This document shows, piece after piece, positions 10,156-17,724 of a stretch of 42,138 bases of DNA; position 1 is the first letter of the stretch; every line of letters begins with the position of its first letter. Made by a program: the position numbers and the translations under genes. The DNA lies in contig JAKPOU010000002.1 of assembly GCA_029547705.1 (NCBI GenBank), forward strand, positions 1 through 42,138, in the 5' to 3' direction. Under the pieces are notes generated by a model. It saw only the letters and a list, made by a program, of their open reading frames with translations. It was not told the origin of the DNA and did no database searches. The stretch comes from Bacteroidota bacterium (GTDB taxonomy: Bacteria; Bacteroidota; Bacteroidia; Bacteroidales; VadinHA17).

Positions 10156-11208
10156 ATGAAACGAAGAAACTTTATTCAAACTCTTGGTACAGGCACGGCC
10201 GGGATCTGTCTTTCGGCAGCGCTGCCTGCCTGTGGTGAAAAAAAGAAGGAAGTAAAAGCCATTGAGGGCTCCTGGTTTGAATTCCAGCATCACAGTGCCG
10301 CGGAAGGAAAATACTGGAACAAAACACTGGAAAATTTTACTGCCCAGCAATGGGACAGAAAAGTTAAGGAAATAGCTGAAACGGGTATGAAATACCTGGT
10401 ACTGCTCAATGTGGCAATTTACGGCAAAAGCTTTTATCCCACGGAACTACTGCCGGTGCACTCCCTTGCCTGTGAGGATCCCCTCGAAACAGTACTTGCC
10501 GCCGCCGACAAATATGGCATCCGTTTTTTTATCAGCAACGGCTTTTTCGGTGACTGGACCGACCCGGTAAGCCTGATGAAGGATCCGGAGATAAACAGGC
10601 TCAGACTGAATGCAATGAATGAAATTGCCGGGAAATATGCCCACCACGAAAGTTTTTACGGCTGGTACTATCCGAACGAAACCGGGATAGAAGGATATTA
10701 CGAGGATTTTTTCATCAACTATGTAAATGTGTCATCAGCAGAGGCGGAAAAGCTTACACCCGGCCGGAAAACCCTGATAGCTCCCTACGGAACAAGAAAT
10801 GTAAAAGCAGACGACCATTATACCGGGCAGCTTGAACGGCTGAATGTTGACTTCGTTGCATACCAGGATGAAATAGGTGTGGAAAAGACAAGGGTTGAAG
10901 AAAGTGCCGCATTCTATGAAAATCTTCATAAAGCACACAATAAGGCAGGGAGGTCAGCTCTCTGGGCCGATGTGGAAGTATTCCGCTTCGAGGGGAAAGT
11001 TTATCAGAGTGCCCTGCTGCCGGCCCCTCCCGAACGTGTCATGAGCCAGCTTGAGGCAGTCAGCCCCTTTGTGGAAAAGATACTGATATACCAGTATCCC
11101 GGCCTGATAAACAAACCGGACACAGACATAATTGCAGGACATCCGGATTCAATTCAACTATACCGGGAACTGGTCAGAAATAATTATTTAAGGGAAAAGA
11201 AAATCTAA
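10156..11208 (+). CDS. DUF4434-like TIM-barrel lipoprotein with Tat-type signal
   Basis: Likely a glycan-active or glycan-binding TIM-barrel protein. The N-terminus reads MKRRNFIQTLGTGTAG and ends in LPAC (Cys26), combining a twin-arginine motif with a lipobox, so it is probably exported folded and then lipidated. The body (about residues 40-350) alternates strands and helices and contains WFEFQHH, YLVLLNVAIYGKSFYP, FISNGFFGDW, FYGWYYPNE and DFVAYQDEIG, a pattern I associate with DUF4434. Glu in YPNE and Asp-Glu in YQDEIG are candidate active-site acids. It ends 10 bases before the next gene, so the two are translationally close. No enzymatic activity is claimed. Confidence 0.75.
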   Translation: MKRRNFIQTLGTGTAGICLSAALPACGEKKKEVKAIEGSWFEFQHHSAAEGKYWNKTLENFTAQQWDRKVKEIAETGMKYLVLLNVAIYGKSFYPTELLPVHSLACEDPLETVLAAADKYGIRFFISNGFFGDWTDPVSLMKDPEINRLRLNAMNEIAGKYAHHESFYGWYYPNETGIEGYYEDFFINYVNVSSAEAEKLTPGRKTLIAPYGTRNVKADDHYTGQLERLNVDFVAYQDEIGVEKTRVEESAAFYENLHKAHNKAGRSALWADVEVFRFEGKVYQSALLPAPPERVMSQLEAVSPFVEKILIYQYPGLINKPDTDIIAGHPDSIQLYRELVRNNYLREKKI

Positions 11209-11218
11209 CCTACACCTA

Positions 11219-12934
11219 ATGAAGCGAAAAACTTTTCTTACACTTGTCTCATCGGCAGGAGGAGCAGTATTGCTGCCATCCTGTTATGGCCGGGAGACCT
11301 CCGGAACAAAACCGGCAGCAGGAAAAAAGACCAGATCCTCCCGGCTCTCTGCCGATATCATTATTGCAGGAGGAGGACTCGGAGGATGTGCCGCTGCCAT
11401 TGCCGCATGCAGGAACGGACTGAAAGTCATTATGACGGAAGAAACCGACTGGATCGGAGGACAAGTATCCCAGCAGGGAGTGCCCCCCGATGAACACCAG
11501 TGGATAGAAACACACGGGGCGCCGGCTTCATACAGGGAATTCAGGAACAGGGTAAGAAGCTATTACAAAAGAAATTATCCACTCACCCTGGATGCTTTTG
11601 GCAGGGAATACCTTAATCCCGGTGACGGCTCGGTTTCTAGATTATGCCATGAGCCCCGCGTTGCTGTTGCTGTGCTGACAGAAATGCTGGCTCCTTACAT
11701 AAGCGCGGGCCGGCTCCTCCTTCTGACGGAATATAAGGTGAAGGCCGCAGACGTGGACGGCGACCGTGTGAAGTCTGTCGAAGTCTTGGACCTTAATAAT
11801 GACAGTTCCCTTATACTGACTGCTCCCTGGTTTGTTGATGCAACAGAGTGTGGCGATCTTTTACCCCTTACCGGTACGGAATATGTAAGCGGAACAGAAT
11901 CGAAAAAGGAAACAGCCGAACTTCATGCTCCTGAAACCGGAAACCCTCAGAATAATCAGGCCTTTACTCTCTGCTTCGCTATGGACTATCAGCCGGGGGT
12001 GAACAATATTGCCGACCCGCCTGAAGAATACGGTTTCTGGAAAAACTATATTCCACAGATGAAACCGCCATGGTCAGGCAGACTGCTGGATCTCAAATAT
12101 TCCAATCCGCGTACACTTGAGCCGAAGGAACTGGGCTTCCATCCCGAAGGAAAATCCACGGGTGAAGCTCTTAATCTCTGGACATACAGAAGAATAATCA
12201 ACAGGAACAATTTTCTGCCGGGCATTTATGACGGTGACATAAGCATAGTAAACTGGCCTCAGAACGACTATTTCCCGGGAAATATAATCGACGTAAGTGA
12301 GAAGGAGTTCCGCAGGCATCTGGAAGCTGCAAGGCAGCTGAGCCTGTCACTCTTTTACTGGCTCCAGACAGAGGCTCCCAGACCTGACGGAGGACAGGGC
12401 TGGCCGGGATTAAGACTGAGAGGCGACATAACGGGAACGGCTGACGGTATGGCAAAATATCCCTATATAAGGGAATCCAGGAGGATTAGGGCTGTATTCA
12501 CCGTCCTTGAAGAACATGTGGGTGCGGAAAACAGGAAACTGGTTGCCGGTGAAGAAGAAGGGAAAAGATCTGCCCGGTTTTTCGACAGTGTCGGAACGGG
12601 TTATTACCATATAGATCTCCACCCCAGCAGTGCAGGAGACAATTATATTGATTTTTCCTCACTGCCGTTTCAGATACCGCTGGGAGCCCTTCTTCCACAA
12701 AGGATGAACAATCTTTTTCCGGCAAACAAGAACATAGGAACCACTCATATCACTAACGGATGTTACCGGCTTCATCCCGTAGAATGGAGCATAGGAGAGG
12801 CTGTCGGCTGTCTCCTTGCATTCTGCAACAGCAAAAAGGTTAATGCCAAAGCTGTCAGGGAGCGAAAAGAACTACTGGAAGAGTTTCAGACATGGATCCG
12901 GAAGCAGGGGCTGGAAACGGACTGGCCTGCCTAA
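11219..12934 (+). CDS. FAD-dependent oxidoreductase, exported lipoprotein
   Basis: Predicted flavin oxidoreductase of the large FAD_oxidored type (571 residues). The signal sequence MKRKTFLTLVSSAGG ends in LLPSC (Cys22). The Rossmann fingerprint IIIAGGGLGGCAAAIAAC starts near residue 47 and is followed by the acidic end of the second strand (EETDWIGGQVSQQGVP), which would hold the ribose and FAD. WFVDATECGDLLPLTG is the usual second FAD contact of this group, and the C-terminal ITNGCYRLHPVEWSIGEAVG closes the cofactor site. Its pair of basic residues before TFL resembles a Tat motif with one Arg replaced by Lys, which would suit export of a folded flavoprotein. It is tightly linked to the upstream gene. 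The substrate is unknown; a sugar or sugar derivative is an inference from context. Confidence 0.88.
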   Translation: MKRKTFLTLVSSAGGAVLLPSCYGRETSGTKPAAGKKTRSSRLSADIIIAGGGLGGCAAAIAACRNGLKVIMTEETDWIGGQVSQQGVPPDEHQWIETHGAPASYREFRNRVRSYYKRNYPLTLDAFGREYLNPGDGSVSRLCHEPRVAVAVLTEMLAPYISAGRLLLLTEYKVKAADVDGDRVKSVEVLDLNNDSSLILTAPWFVDATECGDLLPLTGTEYVSGTESKKETAELHAPETGNPQNNQAFTLCFAMDYQPGVNNIADPPEEYGFWKNYIPQMKPPWSGRLLDLKYSNPRTLEPKELGFHPEGKSTGEALNLWTYRRIINRNNFLPGIYDGDISIVNWPQNDYFPGNIIDVSEKEFRRHLEAARQLSLSLFYWLQTEAPRPDGGQGWPGLRLRGDITGTADGMAKYPYIRESRRIRAVFTVLEEHVGAENRKLVAGEEEGKRSARFFDSVGTGYYHIDLHPSSAGDNYIDFSSLPFQIPLGALLPQRMNNLFPANKNIGTTHITNGCYRLHPVEWSIGEAVGCLLAFCNSKKVNAKAVRERKELLEEFQTWIRKQGLETDWPA

Positions 12935-13014
12935 CAGTGAACCATTAGGTTGCAGAAACCGGGTAGTTCGAGCGGATACTGCAATTTGAATGTATTTAAC
13001 TAAAATCCATATAA

Positions 13015-14727
13015 ATGAAAAAAATTCTGAATCCCTTGCCGCTTATTCTTGTATTACTGGCTGCCATTACCGGCCGTTGCACCGGTCCTGACAGACAGCA
13101 GAAATATGATGTGGTGGTTTATGGCGGAACATCGGCAGGTGTATCTGCTGCCATACAGACATCAAGAATGGGAAAATCAGTTGTCCTGATTGAACCTTCT
13201 GAACGCCTCGGAGGATTGACAACAGGTGGTCTGGGGGCAACCGACATAGGCAATAAACAGGCAATAGGCGGTATTTCGCGCGAATTTTACCGGAATATCA
13301 AAACATATTATGAAGATGAGGCTAACTGGAAATGGCAGAAACCCCGGGAATACAGCCAGGACAGAAATTATGGCAGTATGGATGCAATGTGGACTTTCGG
13401 GCCTTCGGCCGCTGTGAAGGTATACCAGAAAATGCTGGAACCCGAAAAGATCAGCATAGTTTTAGGCGAAAGGCTCAACAGAAAGGATGGCGTCAGAAAA
13501 AAAGGAAGGCGTATAATGGAAATTACCATGGAGAGCGGTCGGTCGTTCAGGGGGAAGATGTTCATTGATGCAACTTACGAAGGCGATCTTATGGCAAGTT
13601 CCGGAGTAAGCTACACCGTCGGCCGGGAATCCAACAGCCAGTATGGCGAAACATTGAACGGTGTACAGGCAAATATTACCAGTCTTACGCTTAAAGGTAC
13701 CGTCTCACGCAATGCCCTTCATCATAATTTTATTGATGGCGTGGACCCGTATATTGTTAAAGGTGATCCTTCAAGCGGCCTGCTGCCCTTTATTGAAAAG
13801 GATCCTCCTGCTGCCGATGGTACGGGTGACAGACGTATTCAGGCCTATTGCTACAGAATGACCCTTACTGACCACCCTGACAACAGAATCCCTTTTATCA
13901 AACCGGAGGGATACAATGAAACCGAGTATGAGCTTCTGTTCAGAAATTATGAAGCAGCCAGAGGACCTGTCGAAGAAATGTACAGTTACGGCGATCCGCT
14001 TGTTCCGTGGATAAACACCAATATGCCGGACCGCAAGACCGACACAAACAACCAGAAAGGTTTTTCAACCGATTTTATAGGACAGAATTATGACTACCCC
14101 GAAGCGTCCTATGAGGAACGCGAAAAAATTGCTGAACGCCATCTAAAATATCAGCAGGGACTTATGTGGACACTGGCTTATCACCCGCGGATGCCTGAGA
14201 AAGTCAGGAATATTGTTTCACAATGGGGATTGTGCAGGGATGAATTCACTGAAAACAACGGATGGACACCCCAGCTATATATACGTGAAGCCAGGCGTAT
14301 GATCAGTGATTATGTCATGAATCAGAAACATTGCGAAGGAATAGAGGTGGCAGAAGATCCTGTCGGACTTGCAGCATACGGTATGGATTCCCATATGGTT
14401 CAGCGATATGTGGACGGTAATGGGTTTGTGCAGAATGAAGGAAATGTTGAAGCTCCGGTCTCCGGCCCGTATCCGGTAAGCTACAGATCAATCATACCGC
14501 GGAGGGATGAGTGCAGCAACCTCCTGGTTCCTGTTTGCCTGAGTGCATCCCACATAGCATACGGATCCATAAGAATGGAACCCGTTTTCATGATACTCGG
14601 ACAGTCGGCTGCAACGGCAGCATGCATTGCTGTCGATGAGAGAAAAAATATCCAGGATATCAATTACCAATCACTCAAAACCAGACTGCTGGAAGACGGA
14701 CAGGTTTTATCTGCAGATGCACCCTAA
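13015..14727 (+). CDS. FAD-dependent oxidoreductase, second paralogue
   Basis: A 570-residue flavin oxidoreductase of the same broad family as the preceding gene but clearly diverged. The dinucleotide-binding motif is VVVYGGTSAGVSAAI (about residues 33-47), followed by LIEPSERLGGLTTGGLG. FIDATYEGDLMASSGVSY and the C-terminal RMEPVFMILGQSAATAA are the later FAD-site motifs. The N-terminus is a Sec-type signal with a Cys at position 22 (ITGRC), but Arg at -1 makes the lipobox poor. Unlike its neighbour it has no twin-arginine-like motif, so how it gets FAD in the periplasm is unclear. Homologues are often seen in Bacteroidota glycan loci and are sometimes annotated as xanthan-lyase-like; I do not claim that activity. 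Confidence 0.87.
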   Translation: MKKILNPLPLILVLLAAITGRCTGPDRQQKYDVVVYGGTSAGVSAAIQTSRMGKSVVLIEPSERLGGLTTGGLGATDIGNKQAIGGISREFYRNIKTYYEDEANWKWQKPREYSQDRNYGSMDAMWTFGPSAAVKVYQKMLEPEKISIVLGERLNRKDGVRKKGRRIMEITMESGRSFRGKMFIDATYEGDLMASSGVSYTVGRESNSQYGETLNGVQANITSLTLKGTVSRNALHHNFIDGVDPYIVKGDPSSGLLPFIEKDPPAADGTGDRRIQAYCYRMTLTDHPDNRIPFIKPEGYNETEYELLFRNYEAARGPVEEMYSYGDPLVPWINTNMPDRKTDTNNQKGFSTDFIGQNYDYPEASYEEREKIAERHLKYQQGLMWTLAYHPRMPEKVRNIVSQWGLCRDEFTENNGWTPQLYIREARRMISDYVMNQKHCEGIEVAEDPVGLAAYGMDSHMVQRYVDGNGFVQNEGNVEAPVSGPYPVSYRSIIPRRDECSNLLVPVCLSASHIAYGSIRMEPVFMILGQSAATAACIAVDERKNIQDINYQSLKTRLLEDGQVLSADAP

Positions 14728-14786
14728 ACATATCTCTCGTGATCGGAGAAAGTCAATGGCCGGAAATGGAAGACGGACAGGTTTTA
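14690..14786 (+). repeat. 20-base direct repeat at the 3' end of the second FAD gene
   Basis: TGGAAGACGGACAGGTTTTA occurs at 14690-14709, inside the last codons of the FAD gene, and again exactly at 14767-14786 in the following intergenic DNA, 77 bases apart. The flanking bases are not alike. It looks like the residue of a short duplication or a slippage or recombination event. Confidence 0.85.
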
Positions 14787-14882
14787 CATGATTTTCCGTG
14801 AAAATCTGCCGGATTTATAAACCTGATTGTGCCAACTGAAATTTTTCACGTACATTTAATTCTGAAATCAATTCGTTTTACA

Positions 14883-15965
14883 ATGACCAGCAGAAGGACA
14901 TTCATCAAACAGGCTGCGGCTGCAGGAATTGCAGGCACTTTTCCTGGGATGTTTCTCCCGCGGCAGCAGGAATCATCCGGAAAACTCATTTGGGCATACC
15001 TTATCCACCTGAGTTATAACATGTGGGAAGACAATGTCCCACCGAAATACAGGGATGAGGATTATAAATGCACCTCATGCCAGGAAGCAAGGGAATGGGC
15101 TCACGGATTCAGGCCAAACCTTACATTCGACTATGAGGTATGGGATGCCTTGCTGCCGGAAATGGCAGCGGCGGGAATAAACATGGTTGTCATTGATCTT
15201 GGTGACGGAGTGGAATATGAAAGTCATCCGGAAATTGCGGTTAAAAACGCATGGAAACCGGAAAAATTAAGGAATGAACTGTCCCGGATGCGTAAGCTCG
15301 GTATAGAACCAATACCGAAACTGAATTTTGCAACTACCCATGATATATGGATGAAAGAATACAGCCGCATGGTTTCAACGGATATTTACTATGCGGTATG
15401 CAGGGACCTGATCAGGGAGGTGACGGAGCTTTTCGACAGACCCCGTTTCTTTCACCTGGGAATGGATGAAGAGCTTGCCTCCTATCAGACCAGGTTTGAC
15501 TATGCAGTGGTCCGCCAGAACGATCTGTGGTGGGGTGACCTGTATTTTCTTATCGGAGAAGTGGAAAAAAACGGAGTCCGCCCATGGGTCTGGTCCGACT
15601 ATGCATGGCATAAGCCTGATGTGTTTTTCAGGAAAATGCCCCGGTCTGTGCTTCAGAGCAACTGGTACTACTATCAGGATTTTGACCTGAACAAAATGAA
15701 GGAACCGCTCAAAACATATGTAAAGCTTTACAATGATCTGGAAAAACACGGCTATGACCAGGTACCCACCGGAAGCAACCATTCCGTCAACGTCAATTTT
15801 GAAAGAACTGTGGAATATTGCAAAAAGGTGACAGACCCTTCAAGACTGTACGGATTCATGACAGCACCCTGGAGACCAACACTTATTCCCTGTCTCGGCA
15901 GACACAGGGAGGCAATCGCTGAGCTTTCACGGGCCATGAAAAAATTCTATCCCGCCTTCAGATGA
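14883..15965 (+). CDS. Tat-exported GH20-like TIM-barrel protein
   Basis: From Met at 14883 the protein is 360 residues and starts MTSRRTFIKQAAAAG, a textbook Tat signal; the earlier ATG at 14829 adds 18 residues before the Tat n-region and is unlikely. The catalytic-looking segment FFHLGMDEE has His191, Asp195 and Glu196, the arrangement of the GH20 hexosaminidase H-x-G-x-D-E motif. Earlier segments DLGDGVEY and PKLNFATTHDIW and later ones WVWSDYAW and LQSNWYYYQ fit successive TIM-barrel strands. It lacks the separate N-terminal alpha/beta domain of classical GH20 enzymes and is shorter. It may be a distant beta-hexosaminidase-like enzyme. It stands 35 bases before a sulfatase gene. Activity is inferred from motif and fold pattern only. 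Confidence 0.75.
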   Translation: MTSRRTFIKQAAAAGIAGTFPGMFLPRQQESSGKLIWAYLIHLSYNMWEDNVPPKYRDEDYKCTSCQEAREWAHGFRPNLTFDYEVWDALLPEMAAAGINMVVIDLGDGVEYESHPEIAVKNAWKPEKLRNELSRMRKLGIEPIPKLNFATTHDIWMKEYSRMVSTDIYYAVCRDLIREVTELFDRPRFFHLGMDEELASYQTRFDYAVVRQNDLWWGDLYFLIGEVEKNGVRPWVWSDYAWHKPDVFFRKMPRSVLQSNWYYYQDFDLNKMKEPLKTYVKLYNDLEKHGYDQVPTGSNHSVNVNFERTVEYCKKVTDPSRLYGFMTAPWRPTLIPCLGRHREAIAELSRAMKKFYPAFR

Positions 15966-16000
15966 CACAATAGTTATAATTGATAAAAACCTCTTAACCC

Positions 16001-17581
16001 ATGAACAACAATCTTTTCAAAGCATTGACGCTTGTTACGGCAGGAACGGCGATTGCCGGCTGCAGTTCCCAGCAGAAAAGCAAACAGCCCAACATTGTCT
16101 ATATCATGAGCGACGATCATGCCTACCAGGCAATCAGCGCATACGGATACGGACTCAATGAGACGCCCAACATCGACCGTCTTGCAAAAGAGGGTGCAAT
16201 CTTCACCAGGGCATGTGTTACAAATTCATTAAGTGCACCATGCCGTGCAGTACTGCTGACCGGCAAACACAGTTTCATAAACGGCAAGGTGGATAATGTA
16301 ACCTCATTCAACTGGGATCAGGATAATTTTCCCAAAATCCTTCAGGCAAACGGCTATCAGACAGCCATGATCGGAAAGATTCATCTTGACGGCATTCCCC
16401 AGGGGTTTGACTTTTCTATGGTTCTGCCCGGACAGGGGGAATACTATAACCCTGATTTCCTTATCGAAGGCGAGAGAGTGCGGAAAGAAGGCTATGTTAC
16501 CGATATCATCACCGAAACAGCCCTCGACTGGCTGAAAAACAAACGTGATCCCGACAAGCCTTTCTGCCTTCTTTATCACCACAAGGCACCTCACAGGAAC
16601 TGGCTGCCGTCCCCGAAATACTTCAACCTTTACGACGACATAACCTTTGAACCGCCGGAAAACTTTTTCGATGACTACAGCGGACGGGGAAGAGCTGCAA
16701 GGGAACAGGAAATGGAAATCGACGGCCACGCCATGTGGGGGCACGACTTTAAGCTTATTGTCGGTCCCGACGGCGATTCTACAGGCTTTTACAGGGATCT
16801 GAAAAGGATGAATCCCGAACAGAGAGCATTGTGGATGGAGGCCTATGAAAAGGAAAACGAGGAATTCCTTAAGGCGAAACTGATCGGAAAAGAGCTTGCA
16901 TACTGGAAGTTCAACCGTTACATCAAAGATTATCTCAGAACCATCAAATCGATTGATGACGGCGTGGGTGAATTGCTGGATTATCTTGAAGAGGCAGGCC
17001 TGGATGAAAACACCATTGTAATTTACGCATCGGACCAGGGATTTTATCTGGGTGAACACGGATGGTTCGACAAGCGCTTCATGTATGAAGAATCATTCAG
17101 AACACCCCTGCTGATGAGGTATCCAAAGGAAATAAAACCCGGTACCGTAATAGACAGGCTGGTCCAGAACCTCGACCTTGCCCCCACCTTCCTGGATTAT
17201 GCCGGAGCAAAAATACCGGAAGACATGCAGGGAGTGTCCTTCCGCAATCTTGTCGGAGGCAAAACGGACGAGTGGCGTGATGCTGTTTACTATACATACT
17301 ATGAATATCCGGAGGTCCATATGGTCAAACGCCACTACGGAGTTGCCACGGAACGCTATAAGCTGATGCACTTCTACTTTGACATTGACGAATGGGAGAT
17401 GTATGACCTGCAGACGGATCCGGCGGAAATGAAAAATATATATGACGATCCGGCATATGCAGAGGTCAGGACCATGCTGCACAACAAACTGGAGGAACTC
17501 CGGAAATTTTACGGCGACAGTGATGAGCTGAACGAGAAGTATCTTAACCAATTTCTTGAAAAGAAAAACATAAAGAGATAG
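16001..17581 (+). CDS. Sulfatase, Ser-type, GlcNAc-6-sulfatase-like lipoprotein (S1 family)
   Basis: Second sulfatase, 526 residues, with lipoprotein signal AIAGC (Cys21). Metal ligands Asp38-Asp39 are in YIMSDDHAYQ. The active-site signature is S78-A-P-C-R82 (NSLSAPCRAVLLTGKHS), again Ser-type, so anSME-dependent maturation is expected. The C-terminal half has YASDQGFYLGEHGWFDKR followed by MYEESFRTPLLMRYP, typical of the group containing N-acetylglucosamine-6-sulfatases and related heparan or choline sulfatases. S1_11 is my best guess but not secure. It is quite different from the sulfatase at 7408, so the substrate probably carries sulfate in more than one position. A lipid anchor suggests it is membrane-tethered, possibly at the cell surface. 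Confidence 0.93.
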   Translation: MNNNLFKALTLVTAGTAIAGCSSQQKSKQPNIVYIMSDDHAYQAISAYGYGLNETPNIDRLAKEGAIFTRACVTNSLSAPCRAVLLTGKHSFINGKVDNVTSFNWDQDNFPKILQANGYQTAMIGKIHLDGIPQGFDFSMVLPGQGEYYNPDFLIEGERVRKEGYVTDIITETALDWLKNKRDPDKPFCLLYHHKAPHRNWLPSPKYFNLYDDITFEPPENFFDDYSGRGRAAREQEMEIDGHAMWGHDFKLIVGPDGDSTGFYRDLKRMNPEQRALWMEAYEKENEEFLKAKLIGKELAYWKFNRYIKDYLRTIKSIDDGVGELLDYLEEAGLDENTIVIYASDQGFYLGEHGWFDKRFMYEESFRTPLLMRYPKEIKPGTVIDRLVQNLDLAPTFLDYAGAKIPEDMQGVSFRNLVGGKTDEWRDAVYYTYYEYPEVHMVKRHYGVATERYKLMHFYFDIDEWEMYDLQTDPAEMKNIYDDPAYAEVRTMLHNKLEELRKFYGDSDELNEKYLNQFLEKKNIKR

Positions 17582-17724
17582 GATTATTTCCCGCTACACA
17601 GGATTTGAAACAGGAATTGTTTCTGCCGGGGAAAGCCTGCATACCGGAACATATTCCGAAACGCGGCTGCCGGGAAAAAGCAAAAATATCCCGTTGCCAT
17701 GAAGCATTAGCAAATCAATGACAG

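Noticed and set aside
16304..17059. Long open frame opposite the second sulfatase gene
   Set aside because: It is antisense to a well-supported sulfatase and has no recognisable domain.
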